NCBI GenBank assembly: GCA_021808105.1
Contig: JAKBCC010000034.1
Location: 1-33,126, forward strand
Length of the DNA: 33,126 nt
Direction of reading: 5' to 3'
DNA from: Planctomycetota bacterium
Lineage (GTDB): Bacteria; Planctomycetota; Phycisphaerae; WQYP01
The notes under the pieces are model-generated. The model worked only from the letters and a program-made list of their open reading frames with translations. It ran no database searches and was not told where the DNA came from. The position numbers were made by a program, and so were the translations under genes. This document shows, in pieces, positions 25,201 through 31,991 of this stretch. The number at the start of each line of letters is the position of its first letter. Position 1 is the first letter of the stretch.

Positions 25201-25728
25201 GGTGGGGTGCGTTACGGCTTTGGCGTCATATTCTCACTGCTGCACGATGCCATCGTCGCAGTGGCGGCCACGGTTTTAGCGGTGTATATCCATCGAACCT
25301 GGTTCGGGCATTTTATGCTCGTGGATAATTTTAAGATCAATATGACCATGATCGCCGCGTATCTGACCATTATTGGCTACAGCGTGAACGATACCATCGT
25401 TATTTTTGACCGTGTGCGTGAAAACCGCGGTCGCTCCCGCCAGCCGCTGACCGCAAAACTGGTCAACGACTCCATCAATCAATGCTTTGGTCGAACGATC
25501 TGGACCACGTTTACCGTATTTTCAGTGGTGTTAATTCTGTATATCTGGGGCGGCCAGGGCGTGCATGGCTTCGCGTACGCCATGCTGATTGGTGTGATCA
25601 CCGGTGCATATAGTACGTTGGCGATTGCCTCACCCATGCTGCTGCACATGAAGGACGCGCCGGTAAAGAAAGCCCTTCCTGATAATCCGTATAAAGGTGG
25701 CGACAAGGAACTCCCAGCCGGAAGCTGA
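22201..25728 (+). CDS. secDF: Fused protein-export membrane protein SecDF
   Basis: This 1175-residue protein joins SecD and SecF, which are separate genes in most bacteria but fused in Planctomycetota and some Firmicutes. The SecD half has an N-terminal helix, G-G-I-D-L-S-G-G-T-D (30-39), a large periplasmic domain and the membrane motif A-V-D-A-N-I-L-I-N-E-R (about 545-555). The SecF half begins near residue 670 with Y-D-T-E-F-N-G-G-T and ends with Y-S-V-N-D-T-I-V-I-F-D-R-V-R-E-N (about 1060-1075). It uses the proton or sodium gradient to pull exported proteins through the channel. The first periplasmic domain has an unusual Gln/Ala-rich helical insertion (about residues 100-250). It is 85 bases after yajC. 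Confidence 0.95.
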   Translation: MKSNLLSRFILIFGAIALALFCIFSNGLKGGIDLSGGTDLIYQLNVPPGYKGDPNILAQQVISVLRRRVDPGNVHNLVWRVLAGERIEIQMPLASTASRQAQSNYQKLVDKLLADNIMPSQIGSAMALSGNQRQAQIKILAQGIPQRLTLLQTLATRYDALAAARKVAGRFANDPQNMPAHDIALLNNTTAAYQNTLQKVLAFNVNVQHLANLLSSTYGRKNPQAQAALSDLIKRHVDREKLILQIQTAYQQVRLHSAGLDSPQELERMLRGAGVLDFRITVNPQNAGAQRALAQLATKGPHNGYTPAGTAWFEVDPRDGKDILRSRQLYPVGEYEGQHYILLYTNSARALTHGTSRAHWQVSNAQLQTDPQTGELAVGFNLDTVGAAYMRALTSQNINRDMAILLDGKAITAPTIQSTIAGSGQITLGMPSARNPAKDIQQQGQLLVQTLNAGSLPATLQSQPISVQTIGATLGADNLKAGLRSAVIAVIVVLGFMFIYYTITGLFADVALMLNLLLTLGVMALLHATFTLPGIAGVVLTLGMAVDANILINERIREEIHKGASLWLAVKQGYDRVFWTIFDANLTTSLTSIVLIFMGSEDVKGFGITLLIGLAVHMFTALFVTRTLMIAAIRAGIMRKIDDLSIQEYFRDLFTFTWLKGRWPFMRVFTVTNFDWIGKRRIFWVISGIIMISGIITFIARGNKKYDTEFNGGTQVTLQLRPGLQMSVSAVRKRVQDIGRHDTNLKALRHATVYSVGTHHNQFVIITSIVNPPQTKPASPTAASAAVSDVPVQQLTHALETQFADSIKVTRKLKFMHVAVRSRHIQDLLDDHAVMPIIHANLTNMALGLPRADIGDFRGGVAIFLRHISPAQSASEIESRIRAMSQEPDFASLQYRPFRVIPIVFAPAAPGRKPAATDAVVVASDPSLLYRADNSGLVSQWKSQVAAPEWRIVRTALTTSGGLAGVTSFAPQVASEARLNAVMSVLVSLLLIVAYVWIRFGGVRYGFGVIFSLLHDAIVAVAATVLAVYIHRTWFGHFMLVDNFKINMTMIAAYLTIIGYSVNDTIVIFDRVRENRGRSRQPLTAKLVNDSINQCFGRTIWTTFTVFSVVLILYIWGGQGVHGFAYAMLIGVITGAYSTLAIASPMLLHMKDAPVKKALPDNPYKGGDKELPAGS

Positions 25729-25763
25729 TGTCAACTTGCAAATTGGGATTTCAGGGAGTCTTC

Positions 25764-26276
25764 ATGGCACGCGAATATCGACTGACCTGTCAGCTCTGGC
25801 TTCCATTGCCGTTGGAAAAGGTTTTTCCATTTTTCGCCGATGCCGGAAATCTTTCCCGCATCACTCCGCCGTGGTTGAATTTTACGATTCGCACGCCGGG
25901 GGATATCCCCATGCGGGAAGGCACAATCCTGAACTACACCATCAACTGGCTGCGCCTGCCGATCCGCTGGAAAACGCGCATTGCCCTGTACAATCCCCCT
26001 CGTCAATTCCGTGATGAACAACTTCAGGGGCCTTATGCAAAATGGGTTCATACGCATCGCTTCTGGCCGGAAGATCAGGGGACGGTCATTTTTGATGAAG
26101 TACTTTATCGTCTGCCCTTTGGATCGCTGGGCGTGCTGGGGCACCACCTGCTGGTGCAACGACAACTCTTTGAAATATTTGCCTTCCGCCAGCGCGTCAT
26201 CCCTGAACTGCTGCTGGGTGAACAAAGCGTCAAAGCCAGGCAAATGGAGCCGGTGACCGTTCACCGCCAGGCATAA
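25764..26276 (+). CDS. SRPBCC (START-like) domain protein
   Basis: The frame is open from 25728, overlapping the secDF stop, but GGGAG at 25754-25758 favours ATG 25764 and a 170-residue product. The fold signature is P-L-P-L-E-K-V-F-P-F-F-A-D-A-G-N-L-S-R-I-T-P-P-W-L-N-F, then W-K-T-R-I, an R-F-x-D-E-Q-L-x-G-P-Y-A-K-W-V-H-T-H-R-F block and D-E-V-L-Y-R-L-P-F-G. SRPBCC proteins bind hydrophobic ligands in a deep pocket; the ligand here is unknown. It probably reads through from secDF. Confidence 0.8.
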   Translation: MAREYRLTCQLWLPLPLEKVFPFFADAGNLSRITPPWLNFTIRTPGDIPMREGTILNYTINWLRLPIRWKTRIALYNPPRQFRDEQLQGPYAKWVHTHRFWPEDQGTVIFDEVLYRLPFGSLGVLGHHLLVQRQLFEIFAFRQRVIPELLLGEQSVKARQMEPVTVHRQA

Positions 26277-26290
26277 GTTCCGCGCGGAAA

Positions 26291-26460
26291 AGGCATGGCA
26301 ATATTTCCGCGCCGCACGGAAGTACTGGACAGCTTCGCAAAGCCGCCGGCTTTGCCGGTGGTGGAGCGTGCCATAACAGCACCCAGGCTCGTGACCAAAC
26401 GCCGCGATTTCCTGCGGAGTTGGCGTTATTTCGGACGGGCGCGAAACAATTTCCACGCCC
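26291..26460. repeat. MITE-like element, copy D
   Basis: The 170-bp element has imperfect terminal inverted repeats (about 17 of 24 positions) and the internal hairpin GCCGCCGGC-ttt-GCCGGTGGT. It shares its core and layout with 31577-31760. It lies between two convergent genes. Confidence 0.65.
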
Positions 26461-26487
26461 TGCGGAAGACGCTGATTTTCAATTTGT

Positions 26488-27231
26488 TTACCGTGCCGGC
26501 GGGACAGCCATCGCCCGCAACGGGTTTTTGTGCACCCGCACTGGCAGCGGCATGGAATTAAGCTTTGAACATAGGTCAATATCATCTTCGAATCCCCCTT
26601 CAATGACATTGATTCCTCCCGCTCCCAGCCGCAACGCCGCTCCCAGCCGCTCCCGCACGGACGCAAAGCAGTGATACGCCATCCATGCCGTATCAGTATA
26701 AGGCAGATCAATGCGGTACGTGCCACCCAGCAGATGCCACAAAACCGCCCCAGCCCCGATGACATCTTCCTGTGCTATCTGGCCATCGGTTCCCGCCAGA
26801 ACCATCAGCGTATGCAGATGATCCAGTTGCGGCTGCAATGCTTCAGCGGTCGCCTGGGCGTTAAGCAGTGATCCGATAAAAATATCGGCCGCCGTCTGCG
26901 CCGCCGCCACAGCCCGTGTGCCATTGGTGGTGCTTAACAGCACGGATGCTCCGCCAACCCGGTGCGTCTGATATTCAGCCGGGGAATTGCCCAGATCAAA
27001 TCCCGGCACCCTCATGCAGCCGCGTTCTCCGGCCGATAGTACGGGCGGGGGCACCTGTCCCCGTGCCTGGAGAACGGCTTGCACATCTGAAAATAATCGC
27101 ACTTCCCGGGCACCATTATGTAACGCGGTAACGATGGTGCTGCTGGCGCGCAAAACATCAAATACCACCACCTGACTTTGCGGTAGAAGCATCTCATTGA
27201 GCATGGCGGGCAGTAAGACAACATCAATCAT
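26488..27231 (-). CDS. comB: 2-phosphosulfolactate phosphatase family protein
   Basis: The frame opens at 27243, but an AGGA five bases before the ATG at 27231 supports that start and 247 residues. Motifs of the ComB family are V-V-F-D-V-L-R-A-S-S-T-I, G-E-R-G-C ... P-G-F-D-L-G-N-S-P-A-E-Y, T-T-N-G-T-R-A and A-G-T-D-G-Q-I-A-Q-E-D-V-I-G-A-G. In methanogens ComB removes phosphate from 2-phosphosulfolactate in coenzyme M synthesis. Many bacteria without that pathway have it, and its substrate there is uncertain. No other coenzyme M or sulfolactate gene is visible. It is divergent from trmB and its RNA leader. Confidence 0.85.
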   Translation of the reverse strand: MIDVVLLPAMLNEMLLPQSQVVVFDVLRASSTIVTALHNGAREVRLFSDVQAVLQARGQVPPPVLSAGERGCMRVPGFDLGNSPAEYQTHRVGGASVLLSTTNGTRAVAAAQTAADIFIGSLLNAQATAEALQPQLDHLHTLMVLAGTDGQIAQEDVIGAGAVLWHLLGGTYRIDLPYTDTAWMAYHCFASVRERLGAALRLGAGGINVIEGGFEDDIDLCSKLNSMPLPVRVHKNPLRAMAVPPAR

Positions 27232-27277
27232 GGGCGTCCTCATTATTAAAAACTGGAAACATCATATCGTATCTTCA

Positions 27278-27303
27278 GTTTGACCGGTTAGTTTGACCGG
27301 TTA
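27278..27303. repeat. Two tandem 13-bp repeats in the comB-trmB divergent region
   Basis: GTTTGACCGGTTA occurs at 27278-27290 and 27291-27303 without a gap, each containing the palindrome ACCGGT; a partial third unit follows. They lie between the -35 box of the rightward promoter and the comB start, so they are a plausible shared operator. Confidence 0.6.
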
Positions 27304-27305
27304 AC

Positions 27306-27333
27306 TTGACTTTGCCATCCATGGGGTTATACT
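27306..27333 (+). promoter_or_regulatory. Rightward promoter upstream of trmB leader
   Basis: TTGACT (27306-27311) and TATACT (27328-27333) are 16 bases apart. Transcription would start near 27340, about 300 bases before the trmB coding region. Confidence 0.6.
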
Positions 27334-27339
27334 GTCTAC

Positions 27340-27478
27340 GTCGATTGTGGACATGGCCCTGTGATCTTTTTTTGGGATTCGGTGGCTGACCTTCGATCGT
27401 AAAATCCGGGTTCGTTCGTGCCTCCAGGCGGACGGAAGTAATAAGTGACTGGTTTATAAAATTAAGCCAGTTTTTTAT
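27340..27478 (+). ncRNA. Candidate small RNA or trmB leader
   Basis: The promoter at 27306-27333 and the intrinsic terminator at 27448-27476 bracket a transcript of about 140 bases without a convincing ORF. Local pairing such as GCCT-cc-AGGC near 27430 is visible. It matches no RNA family I can recognise (not SRP, tmRNA or a tRNA). It may be an independent small RNA or an attenuated leader. Confidence 0.35.
27448..27476 (+). terminator. Intrinsic terminator
   Basis: ACTGGTTTA (27448-27456) pairs with TAAGCCAGT (27463-27471) with one G-U, loop TAAAAT, directly followed by a run of T. It would end the RNA that starts near 27340. Confidence 0.7.
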
Positions 27479-27488
27479 TATAAGGTTT

Positions 27489-27621
27489 TCCGTCAGTTTG
27501 GCGGAGGGGCGAAACGAACATCGGACGCAGCAGATTTTGAAACTGCCGCCACCGTGTGGGTTCCCACTTTGCCCACACGAAAGCTGCCGCGCCCCACTCG
27601 GCAGCCCGTGGCGGCTTTTTT
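27489..27621 (+). ncRNA. Three-way-junction RNA with terminator, trmB leader
   Basis: An 8-bp outer stem (GCCGCCAC 27545-27552 with GTGGCGGC 27608-27615) encloses two hairpins. One is CGTGTGGG/CCCACACG (27553-27560/27572-27579), and the other GCTGCCG/CGGCAGC (27583-27589/27599-27605). The junction strands are 0, 3 (AAA) and 2 (CC) bases. Six T (27616-27621) follow directly, so the outer stem acts as a terminator 18 bases before the trmB ATG. GGCGG at 27500-27504 could instead capture CCGCC of the outer stem, and AAAGCTGCCGC could pair with GTGGCGGCTTT; these alternatives suggest a switch. I recognise no known riboswitch class. Confidence 0.55.
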
Positions 27622-27638
27622 ATTGCGCCGGTTTTCCA

Positions 27639-28373
27639 ATGCTGCCCGGGTTATTCCGAGTTTTTTCCCACGAGCTTGTCCGAGGCAAGGATTTTCCTTT
27701 GGCATTAAAGCCCAATTTAATTCCCGAACCGGCCCTGCTTCTTGTTCCCGATGATGCGGGCATGATTTCCTGGCGGGACATTTTTCTTAATAATAATCCC
27801 GTGCAGATGGAGATCGGTTCGGGAAAAGGCACCTTCCTGCTGGCCGCCGCAACGGAATTCCCAAAGCATAACTTTGTCGGTATTGAATGGGCTCGCGCTT
27901 ATTGTGATTTTGCCGCCGATCGTCTCCGGCGGCATCAACTTCCCAATGCCCGCATGGTTCGCGCGGATGCCAACTGGTGGATACGTGCCCATGTGCCCGA
28001 TCAGTCGCTGCATGCCCTGCATGTCTATTTTCCCGATCCGTGGCCCAAAGCGCGCCACCACAAACGCCGCTTGATTCAAACGCCCTTTCTGCACCAGGCC
28101 TTGCGCGTTCTGGTGCCGGGCGGCATCTTACGTATTGTCACCGATCACGCCGAATATTTTGAACACATTCGCACGGTGTGCTCCGAATTCAAGCCTTTGC
28201 AGATCATTGATTTTGTGCCCCCGCTGCCCACCGCCGACGGCCTGCTGGTGGGTACCAATTTTGAAAAAAAATACATCCTGGAAAACCGCAGCTTCAACAG
28301 CATCGCCCTGAAAAAACCAATAACTCAATGCGGCAGCGTTGAGCTCAACGCGGAACAGGATTTACTCTCATAA
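27639..28373 (+). CDS. trmB: tRNA (guanine-N7)-methyltransferase
   Basis: The start is uncertain: a longer frame opens at 27498 but overlaps the structured leader, so ATG 27639 (244 residues) is chosen; a TTG further in (in F-P-L-A-L-K-P) is also possible. The enzyme methylates G46 of tRNA. Evident motifs are M-E-I-G-S-G-K-G-T-F-L-L (SAM binding), G-I-E-W-A-R, V-Y-F-P-D-P-W-P-K-A-R-H-H-K-R-R-L and T-D-H-A-E-Y-F, followed by G-T-N-F-E-K-K-Y. The last 15 or so residues are encoded by a REP-like palindrome (28324-28343) and overlap the convergent hydrolase gene by 29 bases, so the C-terminus may have been rewritten by the repeat. Confidence 0.88.
   Translation: MLPGLFRVFSHELVRGKDFPLALKPNLIPEPALLLVPDDAGMISWRDIFLNNNPVQMEIGSGKGTFLLAAATEFPKHNFVGIEWARAYCDFAADRLRRHQLPNARMVRADANWWIRAHVPDQSLHALHVYFPDPWPKARHHKRRLIQTPFLHQALRVLVPGGILRIVTDHAEYFEHIRTVCSEFKPLQIIDFVPPLPTADGLLVGTNFEKKYILENRSFNSIALKKPITQCGSVELNAEQDLLS
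28324..28343. repeat. REP-like palindrome, copy 1
   Basis: CTCAATGC-ggca-GCGTTGAG forms an 8-bp stem with one G-U. The reverse complement of the whole 20-mer is found at 32990-33009. This copy lies inside the trmB 3' end. Confidence 0.65.
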
Positions 28374-29226
28374 CGTGATTCGCCTCCGTCGCGGTCGGCC
28401 TTTTCAAAATAGCCATGATGGCTTTAAACCAGGTGCGCCCCATCAGGCGGTAGCCGTAGGAATCCGGATGGCATTTGTCCGGCAAATGTTTCCAGATCGG
28501 CTTGCCCGTCGGCGTAGAAAAATTGGCATATTGATTCACCGCGGTTACCCGTTCCCCTTTAGCCTGACATGCCGGTACCAAGTGCGTTTTCACAAACGCA
28601 TTAAATTCGCGCACGTCCTTATTCCAAAGCGCGGACTTGATTTTCGGCGACCAGCCGCCCAGAGGAATAACTTCCGCGACCAGCAGATGAGCCTTGGGCC
28701 GCAAGGTCACAAGTTCCTGAACAAGCTGTGTCATGCGCGATTCCATATCGCGCATAAATTGCGATTCAGACTCATTTTTACCCGGATATTTCGGGTCAAA
28801 ATGCTGAATAATATCATTGGTGGAGATATGCAGCAGAATAAAGTTGGGATAGGCGGGACCTTTGAATCGGTAGCCGCTGCGGGCCAGCCACTGTTTAACA
28901 TGGGAGGCAATCTGATCAATCCGCCAGCCGGGCCAGCCGTCATGCTGTGTCGCGTGATGCCGGACCAGGTTTATTGTGGGGTTGCGGGTACTGGACCCGA
29001 CAAAATGCACGTTATAGCCAGCATGGGTTAAAAGGGTATAAAGCTCCGCCCGATAGCCCCCCGGTATACGGTGGTCTCTGGTCGCGCGGCTAAAGCCGAA
29101 GGTGATGGAATCTCCAAGTGGGTAAATCGTGACGGTTTTAGCGGCATTCGCGCCAGGTGCATTTCCACTACCCATAATTAACAGCAGGACCGCAGCGATC
29201 ACGCCGGTAAATAAACGCATGGACAT
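28345..29226 (-). CDS. SGNH/GDSL-family hydrolase, secreted
   Basis: The frame opens at TTG 29241; ATG 29226 is chosen, giving 293 residues. An N-terminal signal peptide (R-L-F-T-G-V-I-A-A-V-L-L-L-I-M) is followed by G-D-S-I-T-F-G with the catalytic Ser, a G-S-S-T/ISTND region with the conserved Asn (H-I-S-T-N-D), and D-K-C-H-P-D with the Asp-His pair. Such enzymes are esterases or carbohydrate deacetylases acting outside the cytoplasm. The substrate is unknown, but P-G-W-R-I in H-D-G-W-P-G-W-R-I is typical of the polysaccharide-deacetylating branch. It overlaps trmB convergently by 29 bases. Confidence 0.82.
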   Translation of the reverse strand: MSMRLFTGVIAAVLLLIMGSGNAPGANAAKTVTIYPLGDSITFGFSRATRDHRIPGGYRAELYTLLTHAGYNVHFVGSSTRNPTINLVRHHATQHDGWPGWRIDQIASHVKQWLARSGYRFKGPAYPNFILLHISTNDIIQHFDPKYPGKNESESQFMRDMESRMTQLVQELVTLRPKAHLLVAEVIPLGGWSPKIKSALWNKDVREFNAFVKTHLVPACQAKGERVTAVNQYANFSTPTGKPIWKHLPDKCHPDSYGYRLMGRTWFKAIMAILKRPTATEANHVMRVNPVPR

Positions 29227-29274
29227 AATAATATTCACCAAAAAATATCAACCGGACACGCAAGCGGAATCGTA

Positions 29275-30330
29275 TCAGATTCCATGCGTGAGATCAATTT
29301 TTTCAGGCCATACCGCATCCCAGGTCCATCCTTCAATGCGTGCCAGTTTTCGCAGAAGCCGCCGCCGTTCCGCCTGATTTTCCAGCGCTTTGGCGAAGGT
29401 CGCATCATCCACCACGGGCAGGCCGATTTCCCGTAAGGGTGCCAGCGACGGCGCCGGAGGGTCGCCGTCATCGTAAACGAGCATCAACACCGGCTTGAGT
29501 GTCACAATGTATTCGCTTATCGCCTCGCGCACCGCACCCAGCGATGGCAAATCCAGACTGCATCCTTTTTCCAGGCCGCATTCCATGATAGTAATGGCCT
29601 CATCCAGAATGGCGATGTTCGCTCCCACCCCGGCCGAGCGCTTGGCGGAATGAAAAAAGTGCAGCACCGGATAGGTCAGGTGATTTTCCCCCAGTCCCAG
29701 TAGCATGGCGGTCAACGCGATGAAGTGCGGCTGCAACGCGGTGGTATCGGCACCGTTCCAGGCCCGGAAAATAATATCGGCGGGATTTTTCCCCAACGAC
29801 CATATATACACGCCCACCTGCCGCTTCTGCGTAGCCGCGGAAATTACCGGGACCAAATACGCAATGGCCGCGCCGAAAAGAAAAAAGCCGCTGGCGCAAC
29901 ATAAATCAGTAAGAATCTGAAATAGTCCGCCCCGTGGGACAAAATCACCCAGGCCCAGCGTAAAGAGGTTGTAGCCTGTAAAGTAGATGCGCTGGACAAC
30001 ATCGGCGGGCTGCCCCGTGCCGGCGGCGACCACAGCGGTGGGCCAGGAACAGAAAATCAGGGTCCATCCCGTCCAGATGAGCAGCGTCCAAGTGGCCAGG
30101 GATGCCATGACCACCAGTAAACCGCCCCAGGCCATCAGGCGACGTGTTTTTCCGTGCAGCACCGAATAGCGCAAAAGCCTTCCCACCAGCAGCGCCACGC
30201 GCAGGCTCATCGGTCCGACACCCTCAACAAATGTCGTCCACAGCAGATCAATGCTGGTCAAGATCAGCACCAGCAGGCCCAGAATTCCCAGCAAAATGGT
30301 CACCGTTGTGCCGACTCCTTCATTTTCCAA
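29275..30330 (-). CDS. Ion channel-domain membrane protein
   Basis: This is a membrane protein of up to 351 residues; the start is TTG 30330 or GTG 30303. It has helices near 10-30 and 66-95, a pore region, and a helix near 140-165. The pore signature is Y-N-L-F-T-L-G-L-G-D-F-V-P-R-G (120-134), in which T-L-G-L-G-D (124-129) replaces the usual T-V-G-Y-G-D potassium filter. The C-terminal half is a soluble region of about 180 residues without a recognisable regulatory domain. It is probably a two-pore-helix K+ channel-like protein, with altered or unknown selectivity. Confidence 0.75.
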   Translation of the reverse strand: MENEGVGTTVTILLGILGLLVLILTSIDLLWTTFVEGVGPMSLRVALLVGRLLRYSVLHGKTRRLMAWGGLLVVMASLATWTLLIWTGWTLIFCSWPTAVVAAGTGQPADVVQRIYFTGYNLFTLGLGDFVPRGGLFQILTDLCCASGFFLFGAAIAYLVPVISAATQKRQVGVYIWSLGKNPADIIFRAWNGADTTALQPHFIALTAMLLGLGENHLTYPVLHFFHSAKRSAGVGANIAILDEAITIMECGLEKGCSLDLPSLGAVREAISEYIVTLKPVLMLVYDDGDPPAPSLAPLREIGLPVVDDATFAKALENQAERRRLLRKLARIEGWTWDAVWPEKIDLTHGI

Positions 30331-30384
30331 TCCTTTGCGCCGGTGGCGGAAAAGTGTCCAGTCCTGTTATGCCCTTGGCCGATC

Positions 30385-30954
30385 TCACGGCGGCGATTTT
30401 CCCACAGCCCCTGATTTCGCGGCTATCGCCTCATTTAACGCGGCAGACAGCGTCTGCTTGTCAAAGCCGCCATTATGCCGCCGGCCATTGATATAAAACG
30501 TCGGCGTAGTGTTGACACCGCTGCGCAAGCCACTGGCAATATGCCTGCGAATCAGTTCCCCGTAGCGGTTTTCATCCAGTGCCGTTGCGATTACCTGAGT
30601 ATCAATTTCCAACTGCCGGGCGTATTGCAGCAGATTGTCACGCGATAATTTTCCCGTGTCGGAAAAAAGCAGGTTGTGCATGAGCCAGAATTTGTCACCG
30701 CACGCTTCGGCAGCACTGGCGGCATTTCGCGCATCGGGGTGAATTTTGCTTAACGGAAAGTGTCGCCAGCCAAAGCGTAGCTGTCCCTTGAATTCCTCCA
30801 TCATTGCCTGCGTGATCGGATGGGCGGTATGACAATGCGGGCACTGATAATCCCCGAAGGCAACGAGTTCCACAACCGCGTCAGGCGGACCGGAAATATG
30901 ATCTTCCGGCCCCAGGGGCGGAGTAAGGGCCGGACGTGGCGGTTCGAGTCGCAT
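30385..30954 (-). CDS. DsbA-like thioredoxin-fold protein
   Basis: This 189-residue protein has the DsbA family pattern: D-H-I-S-G-P-P-D-A-V-V-E-L-V-A-F-G-D-Y-Q-C-P-H-C with redox-active C38 and C41, R-H-F-P-L, and the cis-proline loop V-N-T-T-P-T-F-Y-I-N-G. There is no signal peptide, so it acts in the cytoplasm. AGGA lies eight bases before the ATG. It follows the peroxiredoxin gene by 11 bases in one operon, which suggests it reduces that peroxiredoxin or shares its oxidative-stress role. Confidence 0.88.
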   Translation of the reverse strand: MRLEPPRPALTPPLGPEDHISGPPDAVVELVAFGDYQCPHCHTAHPITQAMMEEFKGQLRFGWRHFPLSKIHPDARNAASAAEACGDKFWLMHNLLFSDTGKLSRDNLLQYARQLEIDTQVIATALDENRYGELIRRHIASGLRSGVNTTPTFYINGRRHNGGFDKQTLSAALNEAIAAKSGAVGKSPP

Positions 30955-30965
30955 GTGGTACTTCC

Positions 30966-31457
30966 TTATGCCTGGACATTATCCGTAGCAAGCGATTCCA
31001 GCGCATGCAAAATGCCATCGGCACCGGGATTAATTTCGATCGGTGAAACATAGCGCCAACGGATCACGCCCGCGGCATCGAGTACAAAGATTGCCCGTTC
31101 GCACATGCCATCCTCATTGCGGTATACGCCGAAACGCCGCGACACCATCCCCTTCGGCTCAAAATCCGCCAACAGCGGAAATTCCAGCTTGCGGCTTTGG
31201 CTGTACGCCTTGTGGCACCAGACCCCATCGACGGAAATTCCCACCAGCAAGGCGTTAAAGCGTTTGAATTCTTCAAGCAGTTCATTATAAATGGCCAGTT
31301 GATCGCTGCAGACGGGGCTGAAATCCGCCGGGTAAAACACCAGCACGCGCGGACGGCCCAGCGTTTGGCTAAGTGTCCAATTCTTTCCCGGCGCTTCGGG
31401 CAGTGTGAAGTCCGGTGCGATAAATCCCACCTGAGATCCCTGATTCGTATTTTTCAT
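30966..31457 (-). CDS. Peroxiredoxin (AhpC/TSA family)
   Basis: The frame opens at 31490; ATG 31457 is chosen for length and an AGGG upstream, giving 163 residues. The peroxidatic cysteine is C50 in P-A-D-F-S-P-V-C, with Ser instead of the more common Thr at position 47. A second cysteine occurs at about C81 in V-D-G-V-W-C-H-K-A-Y-S, where many relatives have Ser; it may be the resolving residue. The enzyme reduces hydroperoxides, with electrons perhaps from the DsbA-like protein encoded next. No signal peptide is visible. Confidence 0.9.
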   Translation of the reverse strand: MKNTNQGSQVGFIAPDFTLPEAPGKNWTLSQTLGRPRVLVFYPADFSPVCSDQLAIYNELLEEFKRFNALLVGISVDGVWCHKAYSQSRKLEFPLLADFEPKGMVSRRFGVYRNEDGMCERAIFVLDAAGVIRWRYVSPIEINPGADGILHALESLATDNVQA

Positions 31458-31576
31458 AATGCAGCCCTTTGCCACTGTACTTGTTTGCACCTGTCGATCA
31501 CCGCCTATAGTTTACGCCCAACCCGTTCAAATGTCCCGGACCCGTTGGATTGTCCCTGTTGGATTGTCCCGTTGGC

Positions 31577-31760
31577 GGGCGTGGCAATTTTCCAGGCAAC
31601 ACGGCAGTGTGGGGAATCTTCACAAAGCCGCCGGCTCTGCCGGTGGTGGAACACACGATAAAAGAATCTCTGGAAGGCTCTTGGCGAGACGGTAAAAAAT
31701 GTTGTGATTTCCGCCTGATTTGGCGTTAATTCGGCCATGCCTGGAAAAATTGCCACGCCC
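31577..31760. repeat. MITE-like element, copy E, 184 bp
   Basis: The ends are nearly perfect inverted repeats of 22-23 bp beginning GGGCGTGGCAATTTT and differing by one T. The core hairpin GCCGCCGGC-tct-GCCGGTGGT is shared with copy D and, partly, with copies A-C. No ORF of note and no clear target duplication. It lies upstream of the peroxiredoxin operon and of the prepilin-like gene. Confidence 0.75.
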
Positions 31761-31991
31761 CCGTGGGCTGCGCTGGGGCTGTGATGCCCGACGGCCAACA
31801 TTGAACGTCGTTTTTTATGTCGCAAAGCGCGTTAAAAATATCGCATTTGGTTATAGATTTATATTCTCAACCATGCTACGCTTATTTTGAACAGAGCCGC
31901 TTTCTAGTCGAGCGACAATTAAATCATGTGTCCTGTCGCATATTCTTAACGGCTGGCGGCTCGCGAGGCCGATATTTGTCGAAGGTGACGT

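Noticed and set aside
27340-27478. SRP RNA or tRNA in the trmB leader
   Set aside because: The bases CAGGCGGACGGAAG loosely recall the SRP domain, but the tetraloop stem does not pair; no cloverleaf forms.
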